Assembly (NCBI RefSeq): GCF_022458895.1 | Contig: NZ_JAINFL010000003.1 | Location: forward strand, 248,001-312,000 | DNA: 64,000 bases | From: Roseihalotalea indica | GTDB taxonomy: Bacteria > Bacteroidota > Bacteroidia > Cytophagales > Cyclobacteriaceae | Direction of reading: 5' to 3' | Shown: one piece after another, positions 18,682-26,746 of the stretch | Layout of the letters: the number at the start of each line of letters is the position of its first letter | How positions within the stretch are numbered: position 1 is the stretch's first letter | Notes under the pieces: model-generated | Database searches by the model: none | Told to the model about the DNA's origin: nothing | What the model saw: the letters and a program-made list of their open reading frames with translations, nothing else | Translations under genes and position numbers: made by a program

Positions 18682-20232
18682 TTACTGATGTTGCTCGCGC
18701 AACAGGTCATTCACTGTTTTTACCGGATTAAAGGTAACAATCGGTACTTCTACAAAAATGGTTGTCCAGTCAGACATACTACCGTTCCAGAGGCCGGGTA
18801 GCTCCTGTGCTTTTAGCACTTGCCCTCCTTTTGATTTCTTGGAAATAAAACCGGCTTTAGGATTCACGTAACGAGTCAGGTCAAACTTCTCGCCCCGGTG
18901 GTTCTTCAACGAGCAGGCAATATCTACCGGGTTAAAGTGGGTAGCGTTCTCCCAGGTGGCCCGCTGGTCGGGATTGTCCATATCAATCTGGGCACTTTCT
19001 ACAATCTGTAGGGAAGTTGATCCATCCGGGTTAACCGCCCAGAAGGGGCCTCCGCCCGGTTCACCTTCGTTCTTCACCATGCCACATACGCGAATCGGAC
19101 GATCAAGCATTTCTTCCAGGAAGACGATCTTCTGAGCACCGTCCATAGTGCTGAATACCTGCTCTGGTAATACGCATAGTTGGTCTTCTACAAACTCCCG
19201 CATTTCTTCCAGCTTTTCATCAGAGATTTCTTCCGATTCATCCAGAAAACGCAGGTATTCAAATATTTTCTGTTGGTATTGCAGTAAAATTCCGCCGAGC
19301 AGCTTCTTATTACGGAAGGTTGCCTCCTTGAGTCGGTCGGGCACTACATTATCAATATTTTTAATGAAGACAATATCAGCATCCAGGTCATTTAGATTCT
19401 CAATAAGCGCACCGTGTCCTCCGGGTCGAAATAAAATTTCACCGTTGTCTTCACGGAACGGTTCGTTATTCATATCCACCGCAATGGTATCGGTAGCGGG
19501 TTTTTGTTCGGAGAACGTTACATAATAGCGTACCCCAAAGTGCTTTTCAAAATGCCCTTTTACCGCAGCAATATGCTGTTCAAAAGCCTTCCGGTGCTCA
19601 GGCGATACAGTAAAATGAAGATATACGTTGTTATTTTGATCCCGGGCGTAATTGGCTCCCTCTACCAGGTGCTCTTCTACCGGTGTGCGGGAGTTAGTAC
19701 CGTAACGATGAAACTTCAGCAGTCCTTTGGGTAAGCTGCCGTAGTTCATTGCATCTTCGTTAAGCAGGCTGTTTAGCACCTCTTTATATTTGCGTTGAAG
19801 AATGGCTTCGTTCAAGCCCATTCCCTGCTTTTGGTGCGTTGCGGTAAGATCTTCGTAAAAGGCAAAATCATTGATGCGCTTGAAGAAGGTAAACACATCG
19901 CGCTGATCGGGATTACTAACTAGCGCTTCATAGTCGGCATCGCTACCGGTATAGCTTTCCTGGAATTGGAATAAGTGTTTGAACATGCGGCTGGCCGCAC
20001 CTGAAGCCGGCACAAATTTTACAACTCGCTTGGTAGGGGCCAGCGTTTCATATTGCTGAACATAGTTGGCGGATAGATCGTCACTTACCTGAAGGATACC
20101 ATCGTTGATGGTGGCAGCTTTTACGATCTCCAGGTTAGGAAAACCTTCCTTGAAATTTTGGATCTGTTGTTCGGCAACATCCGGGTCAGTCCCGCGCTGC
20201 TTCAGTTGTGCTATATCTTGGTCTTTAAACAT
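18682..20232 (-). CDS. DUF4301 family protein
   Basis: The start at 20232 (MFKDQDIAQLKQRG) gives 516 residues and matches the usual beginning of DUF4301 proteins; the longer frame to 20325 adds 31 residues with no family character. Recognisable family segments are VKFVPASGAASRMFKHLF (around 87), RYGTNSRTPVEEHLVEG (around 208), LFRPGGHGALIENLNDLDAD (around 291) and CGMVKNEGEPGGGPFWA (around 408). The GxGGHGAL and GEPGGGPFW stretches look like nucleotide- or sugar-phosphate-binding loops of a nucleotidyltransferase-like fold, but no reaction has been established that I know of. The protein appears cytoplasmic. It is upstream of the Nramp-like gene with a palindrome between them. Confidence 0.88.
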   Translation of the reverse strand: MFKDQDIAQLKQRGTDPDVAEQQIQNFKEGFPNLEIVKAATINDGILQVSDDLSANYVQQYETLAPTKRVVKFVPASGAASRMFKHLFQFQESYTGSDADYEALVSNPDQRDVFTFFKRINDFAFYEDLTATHQKQGMGLNEAILQRKYKEVLNSLLNEDAMNYGSLPKGLLKFHRYGTNSRTPVEEHLVEGANYARDQNNNVYLHFTVSPEHRKAFEQHIAAVKGHFEKHFGVRYYVTFSEQKPATDTIAVDMNNEPFREDNGEILFRPGGHGALIENLNDLDADIVFIKNIDNVVPDRLKEATFRNKKLLGGILLQYQQKIFEYLRFLDESEEISDEKLEEMREFVEDQLCVLPEQVFSTMDGAQKIVFLEEMLDRPIRVCGMVKNEGEPGGGPFWAVNPDGSTSLQIVESAQIDMDNPDQRATWENATHFNPVDIACSLKNHRGEKFDLTRYVNPKAGFISKKSKGGQVLKAQELPGLWNGSMSDWTTIFVEVPIVTFNPVKTVNDLLREQHQ

Positions 20233-20396
20233 AAAAAAGTGGTTAGTAGCATGTTTATAAAAATTAACCCACCACACTAAAATGCGCAAGAAAGGCGTGC
20301 AGTAGGGCACTAAAGGTACTAACAATTAGTATATATGCCAACCGAAAAAATGGCCTCATGGTTTTCTTAGGCTATTAATGGCTGATGCAATAAATA

Positions 20397-20929
20397 TTAA
20401 TGAAACTGGTCTGTTGACCATTTCTGAGGATTGTTTCGTATGTAATGAGCTATATTTTGAAAGGCTTGTTCATCACGAATGATATGTTCGTAGTAGTTTC
20501 TATGCCATACGAACTCTCCGGGAGTATTTCTGAGAAAGTTTATTTGCTTGGTTGCGGCAGATTTGTATTGCCCGATGATGGCTCCGATAGAATTCTTTTC
20601 TGGGCCGGTTGGTCTTGCGGTTGTCGGGACTCGGTCGCCCGTACGGCATTTTGGGTTAAATCAGCATTTGAGTCATTGATAATCAGAATGCCATGCATGT
20701 GATTAGGCATAATGATGAAGGCATCGAGGGTAATGAAGGGGCGGAAAGCTGGTATGTTTTGCCAGTAGTTGTGGGCAATATGACCGAGTTCGTTGTAGAG
20801 CATGACTCCGTCTACGATTTTGCCAAAGAGGTGCTTTCGGTGCTGGGTGCAAATGGTAATAAAGTACGCTCCGCATTGTCTGTAATCATAGCCTTTTAAA
20901 CGGTGGTGTCTGCTTGGGTCATAAGCCAT
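20397..20929 (-). pseudogene. Frameshifted RAYT/IS200-like (Y1 HUH) transposase
   Basis: From the ATG at 20929 the frame reads MAYDPSRHHRLKGYDY, then FITICTQHRKHLFG and IIMPNHMHGILIIN, the HUH metal motif of REP-associated tyrosine transposases. It then stops early at 20540. Downstream in another minus-strand frame the expected C-terminal half continues: SIGAIIGQYKSA, TKQINFLRNTPGEFVWHRN, YYEHIIRDEQAFQNIAHYI, RNNPQKW, ending in TAA at 20397. The catalytic tyrosine (in GQYKSA) is therefore out of frame. The shift must lie in the unconserved linker, most simply near the short homopolymer at 20595-20604. A single-base sequencing error would restore it. Autonomous activity looks lost; no terminal structures were identified with confidence. 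Confidence 0.8.
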
Positions 20930-21006
20930 ATAGTTCTCTGTACAAAAACATGGCCACAGAGGGGATGAGATAAGGTATATGTATGTAGTTAAACACGATG
21001 TTAACA

Positions 21007-21033
21007 CACTCTAAAGTGTCACATTATAGAGTG
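21007..21033. repeat. Nested inverted repeats upstream of serine hydrolase
   Basis: CACTCTA (21007-21013) pairs with TAGAGTG (21027-21033); within it ACACT/AGTGT forms a second, mutually exclusive 5-bp stem with a 4-base loop. A short T run follows on the plus strand. It sits between the broken transposase and the serine hydrolase gene; it may be a terminator, an operator or a transposon end. Confidence 0.35.
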
Positions 21034-21100
21034 GTTTTTAATATCTTAACTTTGACTAAATCAACTGAAATGAATAATAATACCGGTATAAAAGTCAACC

Positions 21101-21108
21101 TATCTTTG
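21101..21108 (+). promoter_or_regulatory. Candidate Bacteroidota -7 promoter element
   Basis: TATCTTTG is an exact match to TAnnTTTG, followed by CA as in many Bacteroidota promoters, 90 bases before the ATG of the serine hydrolase gene. A second exact match (TAACTTTG) lies at 21047-21054. Neither has a clear TTTG at ideal upstream spacing. Confidence 0.4.
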
Positions 21109-21197
21109 CAAGTCGCGCGAAAGAAAAATCCTTGAAGCAGTGAGAAAGTGGATTTTTATTTATTTTTAGCGTTTGTGACTAATCTATACGCTACACT

Positions 21198-22484
21198 ATG
21201 CAACACCTACTTACAGCCTTATTATTTTTCATTACGTTTACTGTATCTGCCCAAACTAAATCCAGTCAGCAATCGTCACCGCTGACCGAAGCCAAACCGG
21301 AGAGCGTGGGGATGTCGCCTGAGAGGCTGGCCCGCATTGATGCCATGTGCCAGGAAGCGATTGAGGATGGCGACGTACCAGGAATGGTTGCTCTGGTGGC
21401 TCGTAAAGGGAAGATCGTTTATTACAAAGCCTTTGGTAACGCTGACCCCTCGGGGAAAGAGATGGAGCGAGACGCCATTTTTCGTATCGCCTCGCAAAGC
21501 AAAGCCATTACCTCCACCGCCGTGATGATGCTTTGGGAGGAAGGACATTTTCAATTGGATGACCCCATTTCCAAGTATATTTCCGAATTTAAAGATCCGC
21601 AACTGCTAAAAAGCTTTCGCTACGGAGATACTACCTATACTACCGAGCCAGCCAACAAGGAAATTACTATTCGGCACCTGATCACGCACACTTCGGGGCT
21701 AGGCTATGGAATGATTGACGGAGATGAGCGCTTTAAAATGATCTACCAAAAAGCCGGGGTTACCGATCTGTTCACCACCGAAGACATCAGCATTGAAGAA
21801 AGCGTGAAAAAGCTGGCTACGTTGCCCTTGCACCACAATCCGGGAGAGGGTTACACCTACAGTGAAGGATTAGATGTTTTGGGTTATTTTGTTGAGGTTA
21901 TTTCGGGCCAGCCCTTTGATGAATTTCTACGAGAGCACTTATTTGAGCCCCTCGGCATGGAGGATACCTGGTTTTACCTACCCAGTAATAAGGCTAATCG
22001 TCTGGTTAGTGTACAGTATCCTAGTAAGGGAGATTGGGCGCGTTACCCTGTCACTTTTTACGATCCCGATTACCCAGTGACGGGAGCAAAACGATTCTTC
22101 TCTGGTGGTGCAGGCCTGAGCAGTACGGCGAAAGACTACGCTACCTTTCTGCAAATGTACCTTAACGGTGGCGAACTTAACGGTGTGCGCATTCTGAGCC
22201 GAACCACCATCCAATCCATGATGGGCAACCAGATTGGTGATTTATGGGAAGGTACAGGCCGCCACTATGGTCTGGCTTTTGGAGTGCTGAACGAAGAAGG
22301 GCAGGCGCAGGGCGGCAGAGGCAGCACGGGTACCTTTGATTGGGGAGGCTACTTCAATACCCAATATTTTGCTGATCCGCAGGAAGATCTCATTGGAATT
22401 CTTATGAAACAAACCCAGGGTACTAGTTCCGATGATACCAGCTGGAAATTCCGTCTTCTCGTAAATCAGGCGGTAGATGATTGA
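21198..22484 (+). CDS. Secreted serine hydrolase (beta-lactamase / class C esterase family)
   Basis: A 428-residue protein with a signal peptide (MQHLLTALLFFITFTVSAQ). The catalytic SxxK motif of the S12/beta-lactamase fold is S99-Q-S-K102 in IFRIASQSKAITS. The second motif, normally Y-x-N, is Y221-S-E in the stretch GYTYSEGLDVLGY, so the Asn is replaced. The third region is HYGLAFGVLNEEG. Members hydrolyse esters, D-amino-acid peptides or beta-lactams in the periplasm; the SxxK Ser is the nucleophile. The YSE variant and the GEGYTYSEG context point to an esterase-like rather than a resistance enzyme, but this is inference. It is monocistronic, with a promoter candidate 90 bases upstream. Confidence 0.9.
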   Translation: MQHLLTALLFFITFTVSAQTKSSQQSSPLTEAKPESVGMSPERLARIDAMCQEAIEDGDVPGMVALVARKGKIVYYKAFGNADPSGKEMERDAIFRIASQSKAITSTAVMMLWEEGHFQLDDPISKYISEFKDPQLLKSFRYGDTTYTTEPANKEITIRHLITHTSGLGYGMIDGDERFKMIYQKAGVTDLFTTEDISIEESVKKLATLPLHHNPGEGYTYSEGLDVLGYFVEVISGQPFDEFLREHLFEPLGMEDTWFYLPSNKANRLVSVQYPSKGDWARYPVTFYDPDYPVTGAKRFFSGGAGLSSTAKDYATFLQMYLNGGELNGVRILSRTTIQSMMGNQIGDLWEGTGRHYGLAFGVLNEEGQAQGGRGSTGTFDWGGYFNTQYFADPQEDLIGILMKQTQGTSSDDTSWKFRLLVNQAVDD

Positions 22485-22799
22485 TTACTACATTGTTGTA
22501 AACTGCTTATTGCTATTGGTTGCTTTGTTAGGATAATGGAAGTGTGTTTTTTCAACTCGGAACAATGATTTACCTGCTTTTGGGAAAAAAGTAATACCCA
22601 TTCGAGAGAAAAAAGAAAAAAAATATTGGCCTTCTACCAAGGGGAAACCCGCAATACCTCATCAATAGGCGGTACGTATAAAAAGTGCTGGTTTTCTAAA
22701 GGTGATCGTTATATATTGCTTTGTTTTCAAATTCTGCAAAAGAGAAATCTCCGGCACTATGGTGTCGTGGCAGAATTCTTACCTACATAATTTATTCGG
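22485..22799. other. Intergenic region before GMC oxidoreductase
   Basis: No gene or strong structure seen. The sequence contains purine runs near 22605-22625 and probably the promoter of the GMC operon; no element matched the Bacteroidota consensus well. Confidence 0.4.
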
Positions 22800-24527
22800 A
22801 TGGCGTATTTAAATATCAGAGCACAAGAAGAAAACACCTACGATGCCATTGTTATCGGATCGGGCATGAGTGGTGGTTGGGCAGCGAAAGAACTGTGCGA
22901 AAAGGGACTGAAAACACTAGTGCTGGAGCGAGGCCGTATGGTGAAGCACATAGAAGATTATCCTACCATGAACAAAGATCCCTGGGATTTTCAGTATCGT
23001 GGGGCCGTAACGCCGGAGCAATACGAGCGGCAGTTCAAGCAGCAGCGCACCGGTTTTCTGAGCGAGGCCGACCGCCATTTCTTCGTAGATGATATTGACC
23101 ACCCTTATACCGAAATTAAGCGGTTTGACTGGATACGGGGTTACCATACAGGTGGCCGCTCGCTAATGTGGGGACGACACTGCTACCGCTGGAGCGATCT
23201 GGATTTTGAAGCCAACGCAAAAGATGGCATCGCTGTAGACTGGCCCATCCGCTATAAAGATATTGAGCCCTGGTATGATTATGTGGAAACGTTTGTGGGG
23301 GTGAGTGGTGAAAACCTGAACCTACCGCAATTACCAGACGGAAAGTTTTTGCCTCCCATGGAGCTCAACTGCATTGAAAAGCATGTGCGTAGCCGGATTA
23401 AAGCGGCCTTTCCCGGAAGAACCCTCACGATCGGTCGGGTAGCTCACCTTACCGAACCTACCGAAGAGCACCTGGCATCGGGCCGAAATAAGTGCCAGTA
23501 CCGTAACCGTTGCTCCCGAGGCTGCCCGTATACCGCATATTTCAGCAGCAATGGAGTAACATTGCCCGCCGCAGAACGAACCGGGAATATGACCTTGCGA
23601 CCGCACTCCATCGTGCATTCTATCATATATGATGAAGAACTAAAGCGGGCCACCGGGGTACGAGTTATTGATGAAGAAACGATGGAGGATATCGAGTACT
23701 TTGCACCGGTGATCTTCTGTAATGCTTCTACTTTAGGAACGACCCAGATTTTGTTAAACTCTACCTCCGACCGCTTTCCCAACGGTTTAGGTAATGATAG
23801 CGGCGAGCTTGGCCATAACCTGATGGACCACCATTATAAAGTAGGCGCTTTTGCTACATATGATGGGTTTGAAGATCAGTACTACAAAGGCCGCCGCCCC
23901 ACCGGACCCTATATCCCCCGTTATCGTAACCTGGACCCGGAAAAGGAGAAGTTACCCTTTATGCGGGGTTACGGGTATCAGGGAGATTCCGGCCGGGAGA
24001 ACTGGGGGCGCGGCGTAAACGAGCCCGCGATTGGTAAAGATTTCAAAGAAAGCCTGTTCAAGCCCGGTCCCTGGTCATTGTCATTAGTTGGCTTTGGCGA
24101 GCATCTGCCGTATCATGAGAATATGGTAATGCTGAATCATGATCTGGAGGATAAATGGGGCTTACCTACCCTGAGTATTGATTGTGAGTATAAAGGCAAC
24201 GAGCTGACCATGCGCAAGCATATGGCCGATGATGCCGCGGAGATGCTGGAAGCAGCCGGCATGAAGAACATTCAGACCTATGATAATATTGGTGCGCCGG
24301 GCAAAGGCATTCATGAGATGGGAACCGCCCGTATGGGACGCGACCCGAAAACCTCGGTACTCAATAAGCATAATCAGGTTCACTCTGTGCCCAATGTATA
24401 CGTGACAGACGGAGCCTGCATGACATCCTCATCCTGCGTAAACCCTTCTATTACCTATATGGCCCTTACTGCCCGGGCGGTAGATCATGCCATTAGTGAG
24501 ATGAAAAAACAAAATATTAAAGCATGA
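22800..24527 (+). CDS. GMC-family FAD-dependent oxidoreductase
   Basis: A 575-residue flavoprotein. The FAD-binding Rossmann motif GSGMSGG is at 20-26 in YDAIVIGSGMSGGW, followed by LVLERGR. Further GMC features are the GGRSLMWGRHCYRW segment (around 118), the cysteine-rich loop CQYRNRCSRGCPYTAYF (around 232) and the C-terminal HEMGTARMGRDP and DGACMTSSSCVNPS segments that carry the active-site His and Asn. It oxidises an alcohol or sugar hydroxyl. No signal peptide is present, but the next gene encodes the small subunit with a Tat-like signal, as in gluconate 2-dehydrogenase and glucoside 3-dehydrogenase complexes, where the large subunit is carried across with the small one. Electron acceptor and substrate are unknown. 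Confidence 0.93.
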   Translation: MAYLNIRAQEENTYDAIVIGSGMSGGWAAKELCEKGLKTLVLERGRMVKHIEDYPTMNKDPWDFQYRGAVTPEQYERQFKQQRTGFLSEADRHFFVDDIDHPYTEIKRFDWIRGYHTGGRSLMWGRHCYRWSDLDFEANAKDGIAVDWPIRYKDIEPWYDYVETFVGVSGENLNLPQLPDGKFLPPMELNCIEKHVRSRIKAAFPGRTLTIGRVAHLTEPTEEHLASGRNKCQYRNRCSRGCPYTAYFSSNGVTLPAAERTGNMTLRPHSIVHSIIYDEELKRATGVRVIDEETMEDIEYFAPVIFCNASTLGTTQILLNSTSDRFPNGLGNDSGELGHNLMDHHYKVGAFATYDGFEDQYYKGRRPTGPYIPRYRNLDPEKEKLPFMRGYGYQGDSGRENWGRGVNEPAIGKDFKESLFKPGPWSLSLVGFGEHLPYHENMVMLNHDLEDKWGLPTLSIDCEYKGNELTMRKHMADDAAEMLEAAGMKNIQTYDNIGAPGKGIHEMGTARMGRDPKTSVLNKHNQVHSVPNVYVTDGACMTSSSCVNPSITYMALTARAVDHAISEMKKQNIKA

Positions 24528-24589
24528 ACGGAAAGTCAGAAGAACAGAGTAGCATAAATACTGAACCTTAGCAGCTCTGAACATGCTAC

Positions 24590-24667
24590 TAATAACAATC
24601 AACAATTAGCTATTTAGCAACTAAGCAGTATAATAATTTAGCAATCAGCTATTTAACAATTCAAGAA
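24590..24667 (+). repeat. A/T-rich degenerate spacer tract
   Basis: Loose repetition of AACAATTAGC-, TATTTAGCAA- and TATTTAACAA-like units fills the sequence up to the start codon at 24668. The same style occurs before 38191 and, on the other strand, before 44263. Confidence 0.5.
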
Positions 24668-25261
24668 ATGAACCGAAGAGAAGCTCTAAAACATAGTTCG
24701 CTCATTCTGGGCTATACCTTATCAGCTTCTGCACTGTCGCAGGTCTGGTCAGGGTGTACCTCAAAACCTTCTTCAGACTGGAAACCTAGCTTTTTTACCA
24801 AAGAGCAGTTTGCCACAATTTCTGAAATAGCCGAGCGCATTCTACCTACCACCGATACTCCCGGGGCAAAAGATTTAAACATTGATCAGTTTGTTGATCT
24901 GATGATTAAAAATACTTTTCCGGAAAAAGATCAACTAAGCCTGGTGACGGAGCTGGAGCGCTTTGAGCAGGAATGTCAGGAGGCAATGGGCGATCGTTTT
25001 GCTGAATTGGCCGCCCCCGATCAGGAAAGCTTCTTGCTGGAAATAGAAAAGGAATCCAATACGGTTAACCATACTATTTGGGGAGAAACCGTGGGCAATC
25101 AGAAGCCGCTTTCGTTTTATCGTAAAATAAAATCCATGATTCTGCTGGGGTACTTTACATCCGAAAAAGTAGGCGAAAATATACTAACCTACGAACCGGT
25201 ACCGGGCTCGCAAGCAGGCTGCATTCCTCTCTCAGAGGTAGGCAACGCATATTCACTATAA
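24668..25261 (+). CDS. Gluconate 2-dehydrogenase subunit 3 family protein (Tat-type)
   Basis: A 197-residue small subunit. The N-terminus MNRREALKHSS with a hydrophobic stretch to about residue 26 is a twin-arginine type signal; a Cys at about 29 (WSGC) could be a lipidation site. The mature domain carries the family pattern FFTKEQFATISEIAERILP, TDTPGAKDLNIDQFVDLM and FYRKIKSMILLGYFTSE with the tail YEPVPGSQAGCIPL. In known complexes this subunit escorts a GMC flavoprotein through the Tat system and stabilises it in the periplasm. It follows the GMC gene by 140 bases in the same direction, so the two form a functional pair. Confidence 0.92.
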   Translation: MNRREALKHSSLILGYTLSASALSQVWSGCTSKPSSDWKPSFFTKEQFATISEIAERILPTTDTPGAKDLNIDQFVDLMIKNTFPEKDQLSLVTELERFEQECQEAMGDRFAELAAPDQESFLLEIEKESNTVNHTIWGETVGNQKPLSFYRKIKSMILLGYFTSEKVGENILTYEPVPGSQAGCIPLSEVGNAYSL

Positions 25262-25377
25262 TACATCGGCAAAGCGGGAGATCAAATATTGGTTAGTGTG
25301 TGGTGTACCTCGGTAGGGCGTAGCAACACACTAAGCAGAATTGTCTATCTTCCCGGTTCTGTCTAGTCCATCTGAAT

Positions 25378-26415
25378 ATGAGTCTTCCTGTTTTTTTTGC
25401 CGGCTTGTTGCTGTTGTTTATTTTCTCTAACGATCTTATTGTTACTGCGCTTTCTTCTAATGGTGCAGGGTGGCTTACCCGGCATACCAGCGTTTCTCTA
25501 TGGAAGTGCCTTATGACTATACACCGGATCACGGGATGGAGGAAAATCCTTTCATATGGCGGTACGCTCATCACATTAACCCTGTTAACCATGTGGCTGC
25601 TGGGTATCTGGGCATCATGCACGGTCATGATTCTCAGCGAAGAAGAATCAGTGATGAATATTGAGACTAATACGCCGGGGTCTTTATTCAGCAAAATTTA
25701 CTACACTGGCTATACCCTTTCTACGTTCGGAAACGGAGATCTGGAACCAGGCACACCTTTCTGGGAAGTTTTTACCGCGCTTTTTTCTTTCACCGGGCTT
25801 ATTTTTATTTCCATCGCTATCACTTATCTACTTCCGGTTTTATCGGCCGAAATTGAGAAACAGCGATTAAGCGTATATATTTCTACGCTGGGCTATTCGG
25901 TAGAAGAGATGATCCGCCAGGCCTGGAATGGACATGACTTAAATTCGCTGGAAGCCCATCTGCCTACACTGACGACCCTGATTATTCAACACACCCAGAA
26001 CCATCACGCCTACCCGATTCTGCATTACTTCCACACTGAACGAAAAAAAGACGCTTTTGTCCTTAACCTAACTAACTTAGATGAAGTGCTGATCTTGCTG
26101 GAGTTGGTTCCGGAAGATCAGCGCCCCTCAAACCAGGCGATATTGCCGTTGCATAATGCTATTTCTCATTACCTGAGCACCGTGCAGAACGTTTACGTGC
26201 GCCCATCTAAGCAAGCACCCCCTCCGCCAGATAAAGCCAGAATTGCCGATATAGTACCTTTAACAGACTCAGATTGGGAGACGCATTACCATATTTGGGA
26301 AGAGCGGAGAAAAATGCTGCTGGGTTTAATAAAAAATGATGGTTGGCAGTGGGAGGATTTAGAAGCCGGAGCCTTTCAAAACTACCGCCATGATCCGAAA
26401 GAAGACAAAAAATAG
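25378..26415 (+). CDS. Potassium-channel-like membrane protein with TFGNGD filter
   Basis: A 345-residue protein with an N-terminal membrane segment (about 4-24), a second at 60-84 and a third at about 130-154. Between the last two lies a pore loop with SKIYYTGYTLSTFGNGDLEP. The sequence T116-F-G-N-G-D121 occupies the place of the TVGYGD potassium selectivity filter, so this is an Ion_trans_2-type two-helix pore with an extra N-terminal helix. The C-terminal 190 residues are cytoplasmic, helical and His-rich in one stretch (IIQHTQNHHAYPILHYFH) with no RCK or cyclic-nucleotide domain that I can see. The Tyr-to-Asn change in the filter could alter selectivity. The neighbours are not obviously related. 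Confidence 0.82.
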   Translation: MSLPVFFAGLLLLFIFSNDLIVTALSSNGAGWLTRHTSVSLWKCLMTIHRITGWRKILSYGGTLITLTLLTMWLLGIWASCTVMILSEEESVMNIETNTPGSLFSKIYYTGYTLSTFGNGDLEPGTPFWEVFTALFSFTGLIFISIAITYLLPVLSAEIEKQRLSVYISTLGYSVEEMIRQAWNGHDLNSLEAHLPTLTTLIIQHTQNHHAYPILHYFHTERKKDAFVLNLTNLDEVLILLELVPEDQRPSNQAILPLHNAISHYLSTVQNVYVRPSKQAPPPPDKARIADIVPLTDSDWETHYHIWEERRKMLLGLIKNDGWQWEDLEAGAFQNYRHDPKEDKK

Positions 26416-26746
26416 GTGTTGTCTTGACCCAGACTTCAGACGTCTTGAGCTATGATATTTTGTATTGAACGAACTTCCAAAGTCTATAACATAGTTTATT
26501 CCGATCATCATGAAATAAGCAATATTCTATCAAACGTCTTATCTGACCGGGCAGGTAAGCGTTACCGAAGGCAGTCAGTAGGCACTCGTACGGCCTCCTG
26601 CTGACCGCTTCCTGGTACATCTAGAATAATGTCGAGCAACCGATACAGATTCGTAAGACAATGTGTAATGCACCAAAATTAGGGTGTGATTGTCGTTTTT
26701 GCGTTAAATTTTGCCATATTAAGCCCTTCATTAATATTCTTCGGTA
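26416..26746. other. Intergenic region holding a dispersed repeat
   Basis: No gene seen. The middle is occupied by one copy of the palindromic repeat (listed separately). The right end should contain the promoter of the symporter gene; a near-consensus TAAATTTTG at about 26704-26712 has one extra base in the spacer. Confidence 0.4.
26536..26617 (+). repeat. Dispersed palindromic intergenic repeat, copy A
   Basis: About 82 bases, matching the reverse complement of 42531-42615. Shared blocks in order are GTCTTATCTGAC, AGCGTTACCGAAGGCAGT, GCCTCCTGC and GCTTCCTGGTA, with short gaps between. The interior is an imperfect hairpin (GGCAGTCAGTAGGC against GCCTCCTGCTGACC). It does not encode a protein. 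Confidence 0.75.

Noticed and set aside
22721..23092. ORF overlapping the start of the GMC gene
   Set aside because: It is a shadow in another frame of the GMC gene, which has a clear FAD motif.
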